This document shows positions 25,876-34,791 of a stretch of 64,000 bases of DNA, one piece after another. The stretch is from Rohdeia sp041398665 (lineage in GTDB: Bacteria; Planctomycetota; UBA1135; GCA-002686595). The DNA lies in assembly GCA_041398665.1 (NCBI GenBank), contig JAWKUH010000015.1:1-64000 (forward strand), written 5' to 3'. The translations under genes were made by a program, and so were the position numbers. Below the pieces are notes generated by a model. It was not told the origin of the DNA. It made no database searches and saw nothing but the letters and a program-made list of their open reading frames with translations. Each line of letters opens with the position of its first letter. Positions within the stretch are counted from its first letter, which is position 1.

Positions 25876-28800
25876 TCAGCGCCGGCGCGGGACGAGCGGC
25901 TCGATCCAGCGCTTCGCCGGGCGCGTGTTCCACTCCAGGCGGTAGGCGCGGTGCTCCGCGTCGTCGGGGTAGGCCGTGCCGGCGGGCGGGGGATAGCCCG
26001 CCATGCCGTGGAACGGCAGGGGTTCGACGAAGAGCGCTTCCTCCGTGTTGGGGTCGCGGTCCTTCGCCCAGCCGTCGAGGAAGAGCAGGTAGTCGCGGCG
26101 CATCCCCGGTGCGAGCTCGGGCAAGGCGCTCGCGTCGAAGCGCACCTCGAGCGCGTCGCCGCTGCCCATGATCACGAACTCGTCGTCGATGGCGTCGAGC
26201 AGCGGCGCGACCTCGCCGAGCTTCGTGTACTGACCGGGGTGCTGGTCCCAGCGCGGCGGGTCCGCGAGGTGGTCCCAGTCGAACCACTCGAGGCGCTCGT
26301 CGCCGCCGAGCACCACGGGCCGGCTGAAGCCGCGCTCCCACAGCTTCGCGCCGAGCAGCGGCGCCTCGCTGCGCACGACCTCGAGCGCGTCGTCGCAGGT
26401 CGCGAGCCGGATCTCGTCCCAGTAGAGCCGCAGCGTCGAGAAGATCCGCAGCCGCGGGTCGGCGGGATCGATCACGCCCGCGAGGTCGAGCACCATCGTC
26501 TTGGTCTTGCCCGCCGGGAAGCCGGGTGCGAGCGGTGCTTCCTTCCAACCGCCGGCGCCGTCGGGGATCTGCACGATCGGCGGCACGAACTCGTAGAGCG
26601 GGTGGCGCGCGGCCGCGACGTTGACGCTCGCGTCGGTCCAGTAGAGCCAGCCCGTCATCAGGAGGCGCGGGTGCGCCGCCGCGCGCACCGCGTCGGCGTC
26701 GAAGCGCAGCTCGAGCGTGTGCGGGCTCGCGAGTCCGAGGTACTGACCGCGATTCGGCACGAACGGCACGGCGAAGCGCCCGTCCGTCGCGCGCAGCTCG
26801 TCGGCCCAGTCGCGGCCCTGCGCGTCGAGCGCCGCCACGACCGGTGTCGAGCTCTCGACGGTGTAGAGGTGCTCCTGCGGGAAGGGCGGGAACTGGAAGC
26901 GTTCGTTCGGGAAGACCTCCGTGCCCTCCGGATGGTCGACCGCGAAGAGTCGCACCTGGTCGAAGTAGGTGACCTCGCGCAGTTCCTCGGTGAGTTGCAG
27001 CACGAGTTCGTCGCCGTTCGCGCCGCGCCGCGGCGCGAGCTGTTCGCCGCGCACGAGCACCCACTCGTCGTGATCGGGCGGCACGAGCTGCCCCGGCGCC
27101 ATCGGCAGCCCGAGCGGCGTGATGCCGATGACGTCGGTGACGAACACGAACTTCTCGCCGTCCCACGTGTAGAGGAACGGGCAGGAGCCGACGAGGCCCT
27201 CGATCTGCTCCAGCAGCAGCGGCCGGTTCGCCGGCACGTCGACGACGGTCTGCACGACGCCGTTCGGCCAGGTCACGCGCAGCACGTCGGCCTTCGTCGC
27301 GTCGCCGAGTCCGACCGCGAGCGGTTCGCCGTTCCAGCGGATCCGGCGGTAGAGCGCCCCGACGCGCACCTCGACCGTCGCGCCGACGCCGCGCGCGTTG
27401 TCCTTGACGCCCTCGAGCGCGAGCGGGATCGCGTTCGCGTCGTTCGAACGCTCGAGCAGGCGCACCTCGCCGCCGCTCCACGCCGCGATCTCCTCGCGCC
27501 CGTCGCGGTCGAGGTCGCAGGCGATCGCGCCGCTGGTCGGTCCGCCCGGCACGGACCCGGGCGCGCCGCCGTCCGCGCGCGCGAACGCGAGCCCGGTCTC
27601 GGAGGGGGCGACGAGGTCGGGCACGCCGCTCGCGAAGACGTCGCTCGCGAGCGCGGCGCTCTGCAACCCCGATCCCGCGGCGCGGAACGACTCGCCGACG
27701 ATGCTGTGCAGGAACGGGCGACCGCCGCCGGGGACGAGGTCGGGGAACGCGTCGCCGTCGAGGTCGAGCACGAGCGGCGCGCGCTCCCGGCGGATCTCGG
27801 CGGGGAGCCGCTCGCTGCGGTCGGTGAAGCGTCCGCCGCGCTCGTCGTCGAGCAGCAGCGCGCGCGACGCCGACCCGAACACGAGGTCCGTGTCGCGGTC
27901 CGTGTCGAGGTCCTCGGCGACGACCCAGTCGAAGGGCCCCTTCGCGGCCTCGGCCTCGAACGGGACGACCTCGAACGCTCCGCCGGTGCCCGCGCCGTCG
28001 TTGCGCACGAGTCGCGCGCCGAACGCGCCGACCGCGATCAGGTCGAGGTCGCCGTCGTGGTCGGCGTCGACGGCGATCGCGTCCGAGATCGCGGCGCCGA
28101 GGTCGATCGTCTGCGACGGTTCGGCGTTCCACGCACCGTCGTCGTCGGTCTCGAACAGCAGCAGCGTCGAGCCGCGCACGACGACGAGTTCGAGGTCGCT
28201 CGAGGCGGAGCGAACGAGGTACGCCTCGCCGTCGACCTCGCCGCGGAACTCCTCGCGCGTCTCGCGGTCCTCGCCGAGCTCGATCGGCACGACGCGCGCG
28301 AAGTCGCCCTCGAGGAGTCGCGCCTTCGCGCCGCCCTCGCCGAGCGACCACAGTCCGTCGGCACTGGCCCAGAAGAGCTCGCCCTCGCCGACGACGGAGC
28401 GCACCGGCGGGGCGCCGGGCCTCGGGATCGCGCCCGAGAGGTCGCCGGACTCGACGGCGTACCAGCGCTCGCGCCGCGACATCGCGAGCGCGCGCCCCGG
28501 CGTCGGCAGTCCGGTCCAGAGGCCGACGCGTTCGAGGCTCGCGCGACCGCGCGGCGGGTCCGCGCGGCGCGCGACCGGACTCGGCGCGGCGACGACGCCC
28601 AGCTCGCCGCGCAGCAGTTCCTTGTTGTTCGGCTCGGGGATGTCGCGCTGCTTCAGCTCCTTCCAGCGACCCAGCACGGCGCGGCTCTCCTCGATCTCGT
28701 CGCGTTCCGCGAGCAGCGTCCCGAGTCGGTAGAGCGTCGAGAGGTACCACGACCCGCCGAACTCGATGCCGCGGTCGACGAGGTCGCGCAGCACCTGTTC

Positions 28801-29403
28801 GGAGCGGCCGTAGAGCTCCTCCGCGCGCACGTCGTCGCCGCCGTCCTCGGCGTCGAACGCCTGCTCCTCGAGGATCTTCGCCCAGGCGATGCGCGCGGGC
28901 CAGTCGTCCGGCGCGAGCTCCGCCGCGCGCTCGAGGTGCGGTGCGGCCTCGTCGATCTCGGCCAGTTCGTAGAGGTGGCGACCGAGCACGTAGTGCGCGC
29001 GCGGGTCGTCGGGACGCGCGGCGAGCGCGGTGCGCAGCAGTTCCTCCGTGCGCTCCGGCTCGCGGCCGAGCTCGCGCAGACAGATCGCGACGCGCACCAG
29101 GTCGTCGGGGTCGACGGGGTCGCGCTCGAGGAGGGGTTCGAGTTCCGCGAGCGCCGCGCCCGCTCGGTCGCCCGCGAACAGTCCGGCCGCGCGCTCGCGC
29201 GCGATCGTCGCCGCGACGTCGTCGGCGTCCGTCGCCGGACCGTTCGCCGTCGCCCCGTCGGGAGTCGGCGCGACCGGCACGCCGCCGCTCGTGCTCGCTC
29301 CGTCGTCGCCGCAGCTCCCGAGCACGAGCGCCGCACCGACCAGCGCCGCGCGCAGTAGCTCGCCGCTCCGTCCCGTCCCGTTCCCGCGTCCCTCGTGGTG
29401 CAT
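25876..29403 (-). CDS. Large lipoprotein with TPR, FG-GAP/VCBS and ASPIC/UnbV domains
   Basis: 1175 residues. ATG 29403 is chosen over the ATG eight codons upstream because GAGGA sits at Shine-Dalgarno distance before it. Lipobox LGSC near residue 30. Residues ~55-250 are TPR-like (RPDDPRAHYVLGRHLYELAE, HLERAAELAPDDWPA). Then come FG-GAP/VCBS repeats with Ca-binding-like DADHDGDLDLIAVG, DLDTDRDTDLVFG and DLDGDAFPDLVPG. Next is an ASPIC/UnbV segment, GVGATVEVRVG to LRVTWPNGVVQ. The last ~450 residues start CPFLYTWDGEKFVFVTDVIG and are conserved in such proteins without known function. It is probably a surface protein for binding or assembly; large multi-domain proteins of this kind are common in Planctomycetota. 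Confidence 0.8.
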   Translation of the reverse strand: MHHEGRGNGTGRSGELLRAALVGAALVLGSCGDDGASTSGGVPVAPTPDGATANGPATDADDVAATIARERAAGLFAGDRAGAALAELEPLLERDPVDPDDLVRVAICLRELGREPERTEELLRTALAARPDDPRAHYVLGRHLYELAEIDEAAPHLERAAELAPDDWPARIAWAKILEEQAFDAEDGGDDVRAEELYGRSEQVLRDLVDRGIEFGGSWYLSTLYRLGTLLAERDEIEESRAVLGRWKELKQRDIPEPNNKELLRGELGVVAAPSPVARRADPPRGRASLERVGLWTGLPTPGRALAMSRRERWYAVESGDLSGAIPRPGAPPVRSVVGEGELFWASADGLWSLGEGGAKARLLEGDFARVVPIELGEDRETREEFRGEVDGEAYLVRSASSDLELVVVRGSTLLLFETDDDGAWNAEPSQTIDLGAAISDAIAVDADHDGDLDLIAVGAFGARLVRNDGAGTGGAFEVVPFEAEAAKGPFDWVVAEDLDTDRDTDLVFGSASRALLLDDERGGRFTDRSERLPAEIRRERAPLVLDLDGDAFPDLVPGGGRPFLHSIVGESFRAAGSGLQSAALASDVFASGVPDLVAPSETGLAFARADGGAPGSVPGGPTSGAIACDLDRDGREEIAAWSGGEVRLLERSNDANAIPLALEGVKDNARGVGATVEVRVGALYRRIRWNGEPLAVGLGDATKADVLRVTWPNGVVQTVVDVPANRPLLLEQIEGLVGSCPFLYTWDGEKFVFVTDVIGITPLGLPMAPGQLVPPDHDEWVLVRGEQLAPRRGANGDELVLQLTEELREVTYFDQVRLFAVDHPEGTEVFPNERFQFPPFPQEHLYTVESSTPVVAALDAQGRDWADELRATDGRFAVPFVPNRGQYLGLASPHTLELRFDADAVRAAAHPRLLMTGWLYWTDASVNVAAARHPLYEFVPPIVQIPDGAGGWKEAPLAPGFPAGKTKTMVLDLAGVIDPADPRLRIFSTLRLYWDEIRLATCDDALEVVRSEAPLLGAKLWERGFSRPVVLGGDERLEWFDWDHLADPPRWDQHPGQYTKLGEVAPLLDAIDDEFVIMGSGDALEVRFDASALPELAPGMRRDYLLFLDGWAKDRDPNTEEALFVEPLPFHGMAGYPPPAGTAYPDDAEHRAYRLEWNTRPAKRWIEPLVPRRR

Positions 29404-29508
29404 CGCCGTCTTCCTCGCGCGGATCATCGCGCGCGGAGGTGCGCCGTGTCCACGCGCGACGGTCGGCTCGCGCGCCCGTCGACCCGCACCGGGACGGACT
29501 CCCGACCT

Positions 29509-31158
29509 CTAGCGCTCCTGTCCGTCCGGAGCCTGGAGGTCGGGGTCGATGTAGCCGAGCGACTGCAGCACCTCGTGCTGCGACTCGGGGTCCTGGAGCA
29601 TCGTCGTCTCGAAGCCGACGTCCTTGCGCCAGCGCGCGATGCGCTCCATCAGCCCCTCGACGATCGCCGCGCGCTCCGCCGCGATGTCGGTTCCGCCCTG
29701 GTCGTGTCCGGTGCGGAAGAGTCGGGTGCGCGGGGGGAACTCGTCGACGAGGGAGGCCTCGCGCACCTCTTCGTGGATCAGTCGCAGCCCGTTGTCGGTG
29801 ACGACGGTCGTCGAGTCGCCGCCGATCCCGAACACGAACCGGCGCGGCTCCTCGGTGCGGAACTTCGAGGTCCCGTCGAAGCGGCCGTCGTAGCGCACGC
29901 CCATCGCGTCGAGCACGGTGGGGAAGATGTCGAGGTTCGCACTGAGGTCGGTCTCGACGCGCCCGGCCGGGACGCCCGGACCCACGAGGAGGAGCGGCGT
30001 GTGCATCAGCTCCTCCTCGAGGTTGAGCGTGTGCTTGCTCGCGAACCGGTCCGCGAGGCCGTACGGCAGGCCGCCCGTCCTACGGACGACGGCCTCGACG
30101 CGCGCGGGGTCCTTCTCGTACTCCCACAGCATCTCGCCGTGGTCCGCCGCGACGACCAGGAGCACGTGCTCGAACCCGTTCCACGAGTCGAGCCACTCCA
30201 CCAGCGTCCGCAGCCCGTGGTCGGTCTCGCGCACCTCGCCGTCGTAGAGCAGCCGCGACTCGGCCATGGACGTGATCGCGCGGTTCGTGTCCCAGGCGTC
30301 CTCGAGGTCGGCGTTGAGCGCGTCGACCTCGGGCGCGTAGGAGTGCCAGCGCGGCACGAGGACGTCCTTCTCGTAGTCGCTCCGCGCATGGAACACGTCG
30401 AAGGGTCGGGACGGCGTGTAGGGCTGGTGCGGGTCGAACGAGTGGATCCACGCGAACCAGGGGCGCTCGGGCGCGCTCCGCGAGCCGTACCACTCGACGA
30501 AACGCGCGACCCAGGTCGCCGTCTTCGTGTTGCGCGCGAACAGCTTCGGGACGTCGGGGTTCGGACGCTGGTAGACGCCGAAGCCGCGCATGAAGCCGCG
30601 CTCGCCCGAGAGGATGCGGTTGCCGACGAAGCCGGCGGTCTCGACGCCGGACTCCGAGAGGAGCTCGGCCAAGGTCGGCGTCGCGGCGGGGAACGCGTCG
30701 CTCTCCTCCGCGATCGAGAGTCCGCTCAACATCGACAGCATCGCGGGGATCGTCCACGAGCCCTGCGTGTAGTTGCGGCGGTAGAGCGTGCCGCGCTCCG
30801 CGAGCGCGTCGAAGGCCGGTGTCGTCGGTCGGTCGGCCCCGTACGCGGACATGCGGTCCGCCCGCAGGGTGTCGACGACGAAGAGGATCACGCCGTCGAC
30901 GCGCCGCGCGGGCCCCGTTTCGAGCTCGGGAGCCTCGACCCGCGCCGCCTCGCTGCCACCGGTCGCGCCGTCCGTCGATCCGTCGGTGCAGGCGGCGAGC
31001 GGCAGGAGGAGGGCGGCGAGCGCACCGAAGGTCGCGGCCCGGCGCAACGCGCTCCGGCCGGCCGACGAGAGATCGGCGGCGTCGCCGTTCGACGTCGCGG
31101 GTCGAGTTCGGAGTTCGCCGGGGTCCTTCGGGGACGACTGCGTCGTGGGGGAGAACAC
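29509..31158 (-). CDS. Sulfatase-fold lipoprotein, paralogue of the one at 19143
   Basis: 549 residues if GTG 31158 is the start; no better start lies before the signal sequence ALAALLLPLAAC, and the start is uncertain. Same layout as the paralogue: VILFVVDTLRADRMSAYG, ERPWFAWIHSFDPHQPYTPS, LLVVAADHGEMLWEYEKDPA, SANLDIFPTVLDAMGV. The formylglycine position reads T-I-P-A-M (Thr136), so neither Cys/Ser nor the partner Arg is present. A phosphatase, phosphodiesterase or transferase role in the envelope is likelier than sulfate ester cleavage. It lies 105 bases downstream of the FG-GAP/ASPIC start, on the same strand, and is divergent from the SDR gene at 31258. Confidence 0.75.
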   Translation of the reverse strand: MFSPTTQSSPKDPGELRTRPATSNGDAADLSSAGRSALRRAATFGALAALLLPLAACTDGSTDGATGGSEAARVEAPELETGPARRVDGVILFVVDTLRADRMSAYGADRPTTPAFDALAERGTLYRRNYTQGSWTIPAMLSMLSGLSIAEESDAFPAATPTLAELLSESGVETAGFVGNRILSGERGFMRGFGVYQRPNPDVPKLFARNTKTATWVARFVEWYGSRSAPERPWFAWIHSFDPHQPYTPSRPFDVFHARSDYEKDVLVPRWHSYAPEVDALNADLEDAWDTNRAITSMAESRLLYDGEVRETDHGLRTLVEWLDSWNGFEHVLLVVAADHGEMLWEYEKDPARVEAVVRRTGGLPYGLADRFASKHTLNLEEELMHTPLLLVGPGVPAGRVETDLSANLDIFPTVLDAMGVRYDGRFDGTSKFRTEEPRRFVFGIGGDSTTVVTDNGLRLIHEEVREASLVDEFPPRTRLFRTGHDQGGTDIAAERAAIVEGLMERIARWRKDVGFETTMLQDPESQHEVLQSLGYIDPDLQAPDGQER

Positions 31159-31257
31159 GGGATTCGGGCGGCTCGACGAGACGCGATCGGCTCTTGTTCG
31201 AGGACGCTCGGGACCGAGAATACCCGAACCCGCGACCCCGTCGCGCCCACTCCGAAG

Positions 31258-32067
31258 ATGTCCGAGTCCACGCTCCCCGCGTCCGCGCGCGCACCGAAGA
31301 TCGCCGGCGTCCCGGCCGAGCACCGACGCGCCGTCGTCGTCGGCGCTTCGAGCGGGATCGGCGCCGCGCTCGTGCGCCGTCTCGCGGCCGAGGGCTACCG
31401 CGTCGCGGCGATCGCGCGCCGGGAGGATCGGCTCGCGGAGCTCGTCGCGTCCTGCGCCGACGCGTGCGCGGCGAGCGGCGGGCGCGTGACGACGCGCGCC
31501 CACGACGTCACCGACTTCGACGCCGTCCCCGAACTGTTCGAGGGCGTCGTGCGCGAGCTCGGCGGACTCGACCTGTTCGTGTTCGCCGCGGGAGCGATGC
31601 CGAAGATCGAGCCCGACGAGTACTCGACGGCGAAGGACTTCGAGATCGTCGACACGAACGTCAAGGGCGCGATCGCCTGGACGAACGAGGTCGCCAGGCT
31701 GATGCGGACGCAGCGCAGCGGCACGATCGTCGGGATCTCGTCGATCGCGGGCGACCGCGGTCGCAAGGGCAACCCGGTCTACTGCACGAGCAAGGCCGCG
31801 CTCGACACCTATCTCGAGGCGCTGCGCAACCGGCTCGCGTCGCAGGGCGTCCACGTCTGCACGATCAAACCGGGCTACGTCGCGACCGCGATGACCGAGG
31901 GCATGAAGGGCCTGTTCTGGGTGGCGACGCCGGACCAGGCCGCGGCGCAGATCCTCTCGGCCGCGCGCAACCGCGCGAACGTCCGCTACGTCTTCCGACG
32001 CTGGTGGATCGTCGGGACGATCATCAGGTCGATCCCGTCCTTCCTCTTCCGGCACCTGAACGTCTGA
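31258..32067 (+). CDS. SDR oxidoreductase, DprE2-like
   Basis: 269 residues from ATG 31258. NAD-binding VVVGASSGIGAALVRRLA, FAAGAMPKIEPDEYS, GISSIAGDRGRKGNPVYCTSK with catalytic Ser, Tyr and Lys, then TIKPGYVATAMTEGM. The C-terminal extension VRYVFRRWWIVGTIIRSIPSFLFR is hydrophobic and amphipathic, suited to membrane contact. Just 13 bases downstream lies a DprE1-like FAD oxidase. In actinobacteria DprE1 and DprE2 together epimerise decaprenyl-phospho-ribose at C2. The pairing here suggests a similar two-step epimerisation of a lipid-linked or free sugar; the substrate is not known. Confidence 0.75.
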   Translation: MSESTLPASARAPKIAGVPAEHRRAVVVGASSGIGAALVRRLAAEGYRVAAIARREDRLAELVASCADACAASGGRVTTRAHDVTDFDAVPELFEGVVRELGGLDLFVFAAGAMPKIEPDEYSTAKDFEIVDTNVKGAIAWTNEVARLMRTQRSGTIVGISSIAGDRGRKGNPVYCTSKAALDTYLEALRNRLASQGVHVCTIKPGYVATAMTEGMKGLFWVATPDQAAAQILSAARNRANVRYVFRRWWIVGTIIRSIPSFLFRHLNV

Positions 32068-32080
32068 GGGACGGAACGCG

Positions 32081-33520
32081 GTGGGCGACGACGGAAAGGC
32101 GCTGAAGCGGCTCCGGCGCGTGGAGCGCAGCTTCGAGTACGTCGACGGCTTCGGTCGGGCCGTCGGAGCGCGCGCGCGCGTCTACCGCCCGCGCTCCGTG
32201 AAGGAGGTGCGCGCCGTCCTCGCGGCGGCGCGGCGCGAGAACGTCCCGCTGTGCCTGCGCGGGGGCGGCAACAGCTACGGCGACGCCTCGGTCGCGATGC
32301 GCGGCCACGTGCTCGACGTCACGCGCATGGACGCCGTCGTCGACTTCGACTCGGAGTCGGGCGTCGCCGAGCTCGAGGGCGGCGTCACGGTCGCGAAGCT
32401 GTGGCGCACGATCCTCCCGCGCGGCTTCTGGCCCAAGGTTGTGAGCGGGACGATGTTCCCGACCATGGCCGGCGCCGCGGCCATGAACATCCACGGCAAG
32501 AACAACTTCAAGGCCGGGACGATCGGCGACGCGATCTTGGAGTTCGACCTCGTGCTCGCCGACGGCGAGAAGGTGACGTGCAGCCGCGAGAGCGAGAGCG
32601 ACCTCTTCCACGCGGCGATCGGCGGGTTCGGTATGCTCGGCGTGATGACGCGCGTGCGGCTCGCGACGCACCGCGTGCACTCCGGCGACCTCGAGGTGCG
32701 CGCGCTCGTCGCGCGGGACCTGCGCGAGATGATGGAGATCCACGCGCGCGAGCTACCGAACATCGACTACTACGTCGGCTGGATCGACTGCTTCGCCCGC
32801 GGCTCGCAGCTCGGCCGCGGCGCCGTGCACGTCGCGCGCTACCTCGAGCCCGGCGAGGACCGCCGGCCCGAGAAGACGCTCGACCTCGCGCACCAGGAGC
32901 TGCCGACGTCGATCCTCGGTTTCCCGAAGAGCGAGGCCTGGCGCGCGCTGCGTCCCGTCTGCAACGACGTCGGGATGCCGATCCTGAACGCGACGAAGTT
33001 CCACGCGGGCCGCTACGAGGCGACGAAGGGACCCTTCCGGCAGGCGCACGCGGCGTTCGCGTTCCTGCTCGACTACGTGCCGAACTGGAAGCTCGCCTAC
33101 GGTCCCGGCGGACTGATCCAGTACCAGAGCTTCCTCCCGAAGGAGACGGCGTACGCGACCTACACGCGCATGCTCGAGCACTGCCACCGGAAGGGGATCG
33201 TTCCGTACCTCGGCGTGTTCAAGCGGCACCGGCCCGACCCGTTCTGGCTGACGCACGCCGTCGACGGTTGGAGCTTCGCGATGGACTTCCGCGTCGTCCC
33301 GTCGCGCCGCGAGGATCTCTGGCAGCACTGCCGCGAGCTGACGGAGATGGTGCTCGAAGGCGGGGGCCGCTTCTACTTCGCGAAGGACCTCACCCTGCCG
33401 CACGGCACGCCGCGCCGCTTCCTCCCGGCCGACCGCCTCGAGGCGTTCCTCGAACTCAAGCAGCGGCTCGACCCGCAGGGTCGGTTCGAGTCGCAGCTCT
33501 GGCGGCGCCTGTTCGGCTGA
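32081..33520 (+). CDS. FAD-binding oxidoreductase, DprE1-like
   Basis: 479 residues from GTG 32081. This is a vanillyl-alcohol-oxidase-fold protein: FAD-binding LCLRGGGNSYGDASV near residue 60, then VSGTMFPTMAGAAAMNIHGKN and AAIGGFGMLGVMTRVRL, and a substrate domain with QYQSFLPKETA and YLGVFKRH. Gene order and sequence resemble the decaprenylphosphoryl-ribose oxidase DprE1, here paired with an SDR that could act as the reductase. The oxidase would make the 2'-keto sugar and the SDR reduce it to the epimer. Whether the sugar is polyprenyl-linked cannot be told; no arabinosyltransferase was seen nearby. Confidence 0.75.
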   Translation: MGDDGKALKRLRRVERSFEYVDGFGRAVGARARVYRPRSVKEVRAVLAAARRENVPLCLRGGGNSYGDASVAMRGHVLDVTRMDAVVDFDSESGVAELEGGVTVAKLWRTILPRGFWPKVVSGTMFPTMAGAAAMNIHGKNNFKAGTIGDAILEFDLVLADGEKVTCSRESESDLFHAAIGGFGMLGVMTRVRLATHRVHSGDLEVRALVARDLREMMEIHARELPNIDYYVGWIDCFARGSQLGRGAVHVARYLEPGEDRRPEKTLDLAHQELPTSILGFPKSEAWRALRPVCNDVGMPILNATKFHAGRYEATKGPFRQAHAAFAFLLDYVPNWKLAYGPGGLIQYQSFLPKETAYATYTRMLEHCHRKGIVPYLGVFKRHRPDPFWLTHAVDGWSFAMDFRVVPSRREDLWQHCRELTEMVLEGGGRFYFAKDLTLPHGTPRRFLPADRLEAFLELKQRLDPQGRFESQLWRRLFG

Positions 33521-33652
33521 GCCGGGCGTCCGCGCGGGCACCGCCGCGCGCGAGAACTTGCGCGGGACGCCGGTCCGGAGGGGCGAGGGCGCGCGTTACC
33601 CTCTTCGCCCTCCGACCACCTTCGAGAGCGCGTGCCGCGCCGACATCGAGCC

Positions 33653-34462
33653 ATGAACGCCCAACAGCCCCAGCAGCAGACCCGCAACCTCTTCGAGTTC
33701 TTCGACGACGACGCGCGCAACGTCATGAACGGCGCGCGCGAGGAGGTCGCCCGGACGAAGAAGGGCACGCTCGACGCCGAACACCTGCTCGGAGCCGTGC
33801 TGCAGAACACCTCGAGCGGCATGAGCGAGGTCTTCGCCGGCGCGAACCTCGATCCGGCGAAGCTGCTCGCCGCGCTCGACGAGGTCTCGGGGACCGGCGA
33901 CGTCGATCCGATGCCGGAGCAGCTCCCGCTCGGACCGGGCGCGCAGCAGACGCTGCAGGTCGCGCTCCAGGCCGCCGGTCAGATGTTCCACGGCAAGGTC
34001 CGGCCGGAGCACCTCGTGCTCGGGATGCTCCAGGACGGCGAGGGACCGCTCGCGAAGACGCTCGAGAAGGTGGGTTCGTCGCGCGACGCGCTGGGACGCG
34101 CGCTGATGACGCGCCTGCAGACGCTGCCGGCGGACGAGGAGGCGAAGAAGCGCGCCGCCGAGGCGCAGCGCACGCAACAGGCGCAGCAGCAGCGCGGCGG
34201 CGGCGGATCGACGGCCGGGATGACGGAGTCGGCGCAGCGCGTCGTCACCGAGGCGCGGCGCCTCGCCGGCGAACTGCGCCACGGCCAGGTCGGGACGGTG
34301 CACCTCCTGCTCGCGCTCCTCACGGACGCCGACCGCATGGCACACAACGCGTTCTTCAAGTGCGGGGTGCGCTCGGAGGACGTGCGGGCCGAGCTGTTGC
34401 GTCAACTCCGGGCGGAGAAGGCGGAGGAGCCCGCCGAGGTCACCGCCGAGAGCGAGGGCTGA
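33653..34462 (+). CDS. Clp_N repeat protein without an AAA+ domain
   Basis: 269 residues from ATG 33653; a GTG seven codons upstream is the alternative. It holds three Clp_N-type helical repeats. The first is DDDARNVMNGAREEVARTKK..DAEHLLGAVL. The second is GAQQTLQVALQAAGQMFHGK..PEHLVLGML. The third is SAQRVVTEARRLAGELRHGQ..TVHLLLALL. A Gln/Ala- and Gly-rich linker (AQQQRGGGGS) separates repeats two and three. ClpA/B/C carry two such repeats before ATPase modules; here no Walker motif exists and the protein ends in an acidic tail. It might act as an adaptor or decoy for a Clp machine or its substrates, as proposed for other stand-alone Clp_N proteins. Inferred role. Confidence 0.75.
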   Translation: MNAQQPQQQTRNLFEFFDDDARNVMNGAREEVARTKKGTLDAEHLLGAVLQNTSSGMSEVFAGANLDPAKLLAALDEVSGTGDVDPMPEQLPLGPGAQQTLQVALQAAGQMFHGKVRPEHLVLGMLQDGEGPLAKTLEKVGSSRDALGRALMTRLQTLPADEEAKKRAAEAQRTQQAQQQRGGGGSTAGMTESAQRVVTEARRLAGELRHGQVGTVHLLLALLTDADRMAHNAFFKCGVRSEDVRAELLRQLRAEKAEEPAEVTAESEG

Positions 34463-34499
34463 GGAGGCGCGCTCCGAAAGGGGCGCGAGGGGCTGCGCT

Positions 34500-34780
34500 C
34501 GGCGCCTGCGGCGCCGAAGTCCACGCAGTTTCGACACGAAGGGAACGACAGGAAAGGACACGAAGGGCACGAAGGCGCCGCCAAGCGGCGCTGCAATGCA
34601 GGGACCCGCGGGGCGCGTCGCGCCCCGCGGGTCCCTGCGTTCCTTCCGTGTGGTCCGCCGCCGAAGGCGGCGCCTTCCGGTTCTTCGCCTTCTTCGTGTT
34701 TCGATTCGTGTGGCCCGAAGGGCCACGCTGTGTTCTCCGCACGCGACCGCAGGTCGCGTGGTCGTGGTCGTGGTCGTGGC
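34500..34780. repeat. Intergenic inverted-repeat element B with nested hairpins
   Basis: It fills the 329-base gap between two convergent genes. Arms of CACGAAG-type units (about 34534-34582 and 34666-34715) pair imperfectly; their innermost GAAGGCGCCGCC (34571-34582) pairs perfectly with 34666-34677. Between them sits a perfect 18-bp stem with a five-base loop (34598-34615 / 34621-34638). Small triloop hairpins flank: GGCGCC-TGC-GGCGCC (34501-34515), TGGCCC-GAA-GGGCCA (34711-34725) and ACGCGACC-GCA-GGTCGCGT (34741-34759). A run of TGGTCG hexamers follows at 34759-34779. The layout matches elements A, C and D. Confidence 0.75.
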
Positions 34781-34791
34781 CGCGCCGCGCC

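Noticed and set aside
24550..29358. 1602-residue plus-strand frame opposite the FG-GAP/ASPIC gene
   Set aside because: Arg/Val/Glu-rich shadow translation with no motif; the opposite strand has TPR, FG-GAP and ASPIC signatures.
34500..34780. CRISPR array
   Set aside because: Repeats are inverted and nested rather than direct, with no regular spacers and no cas genes.
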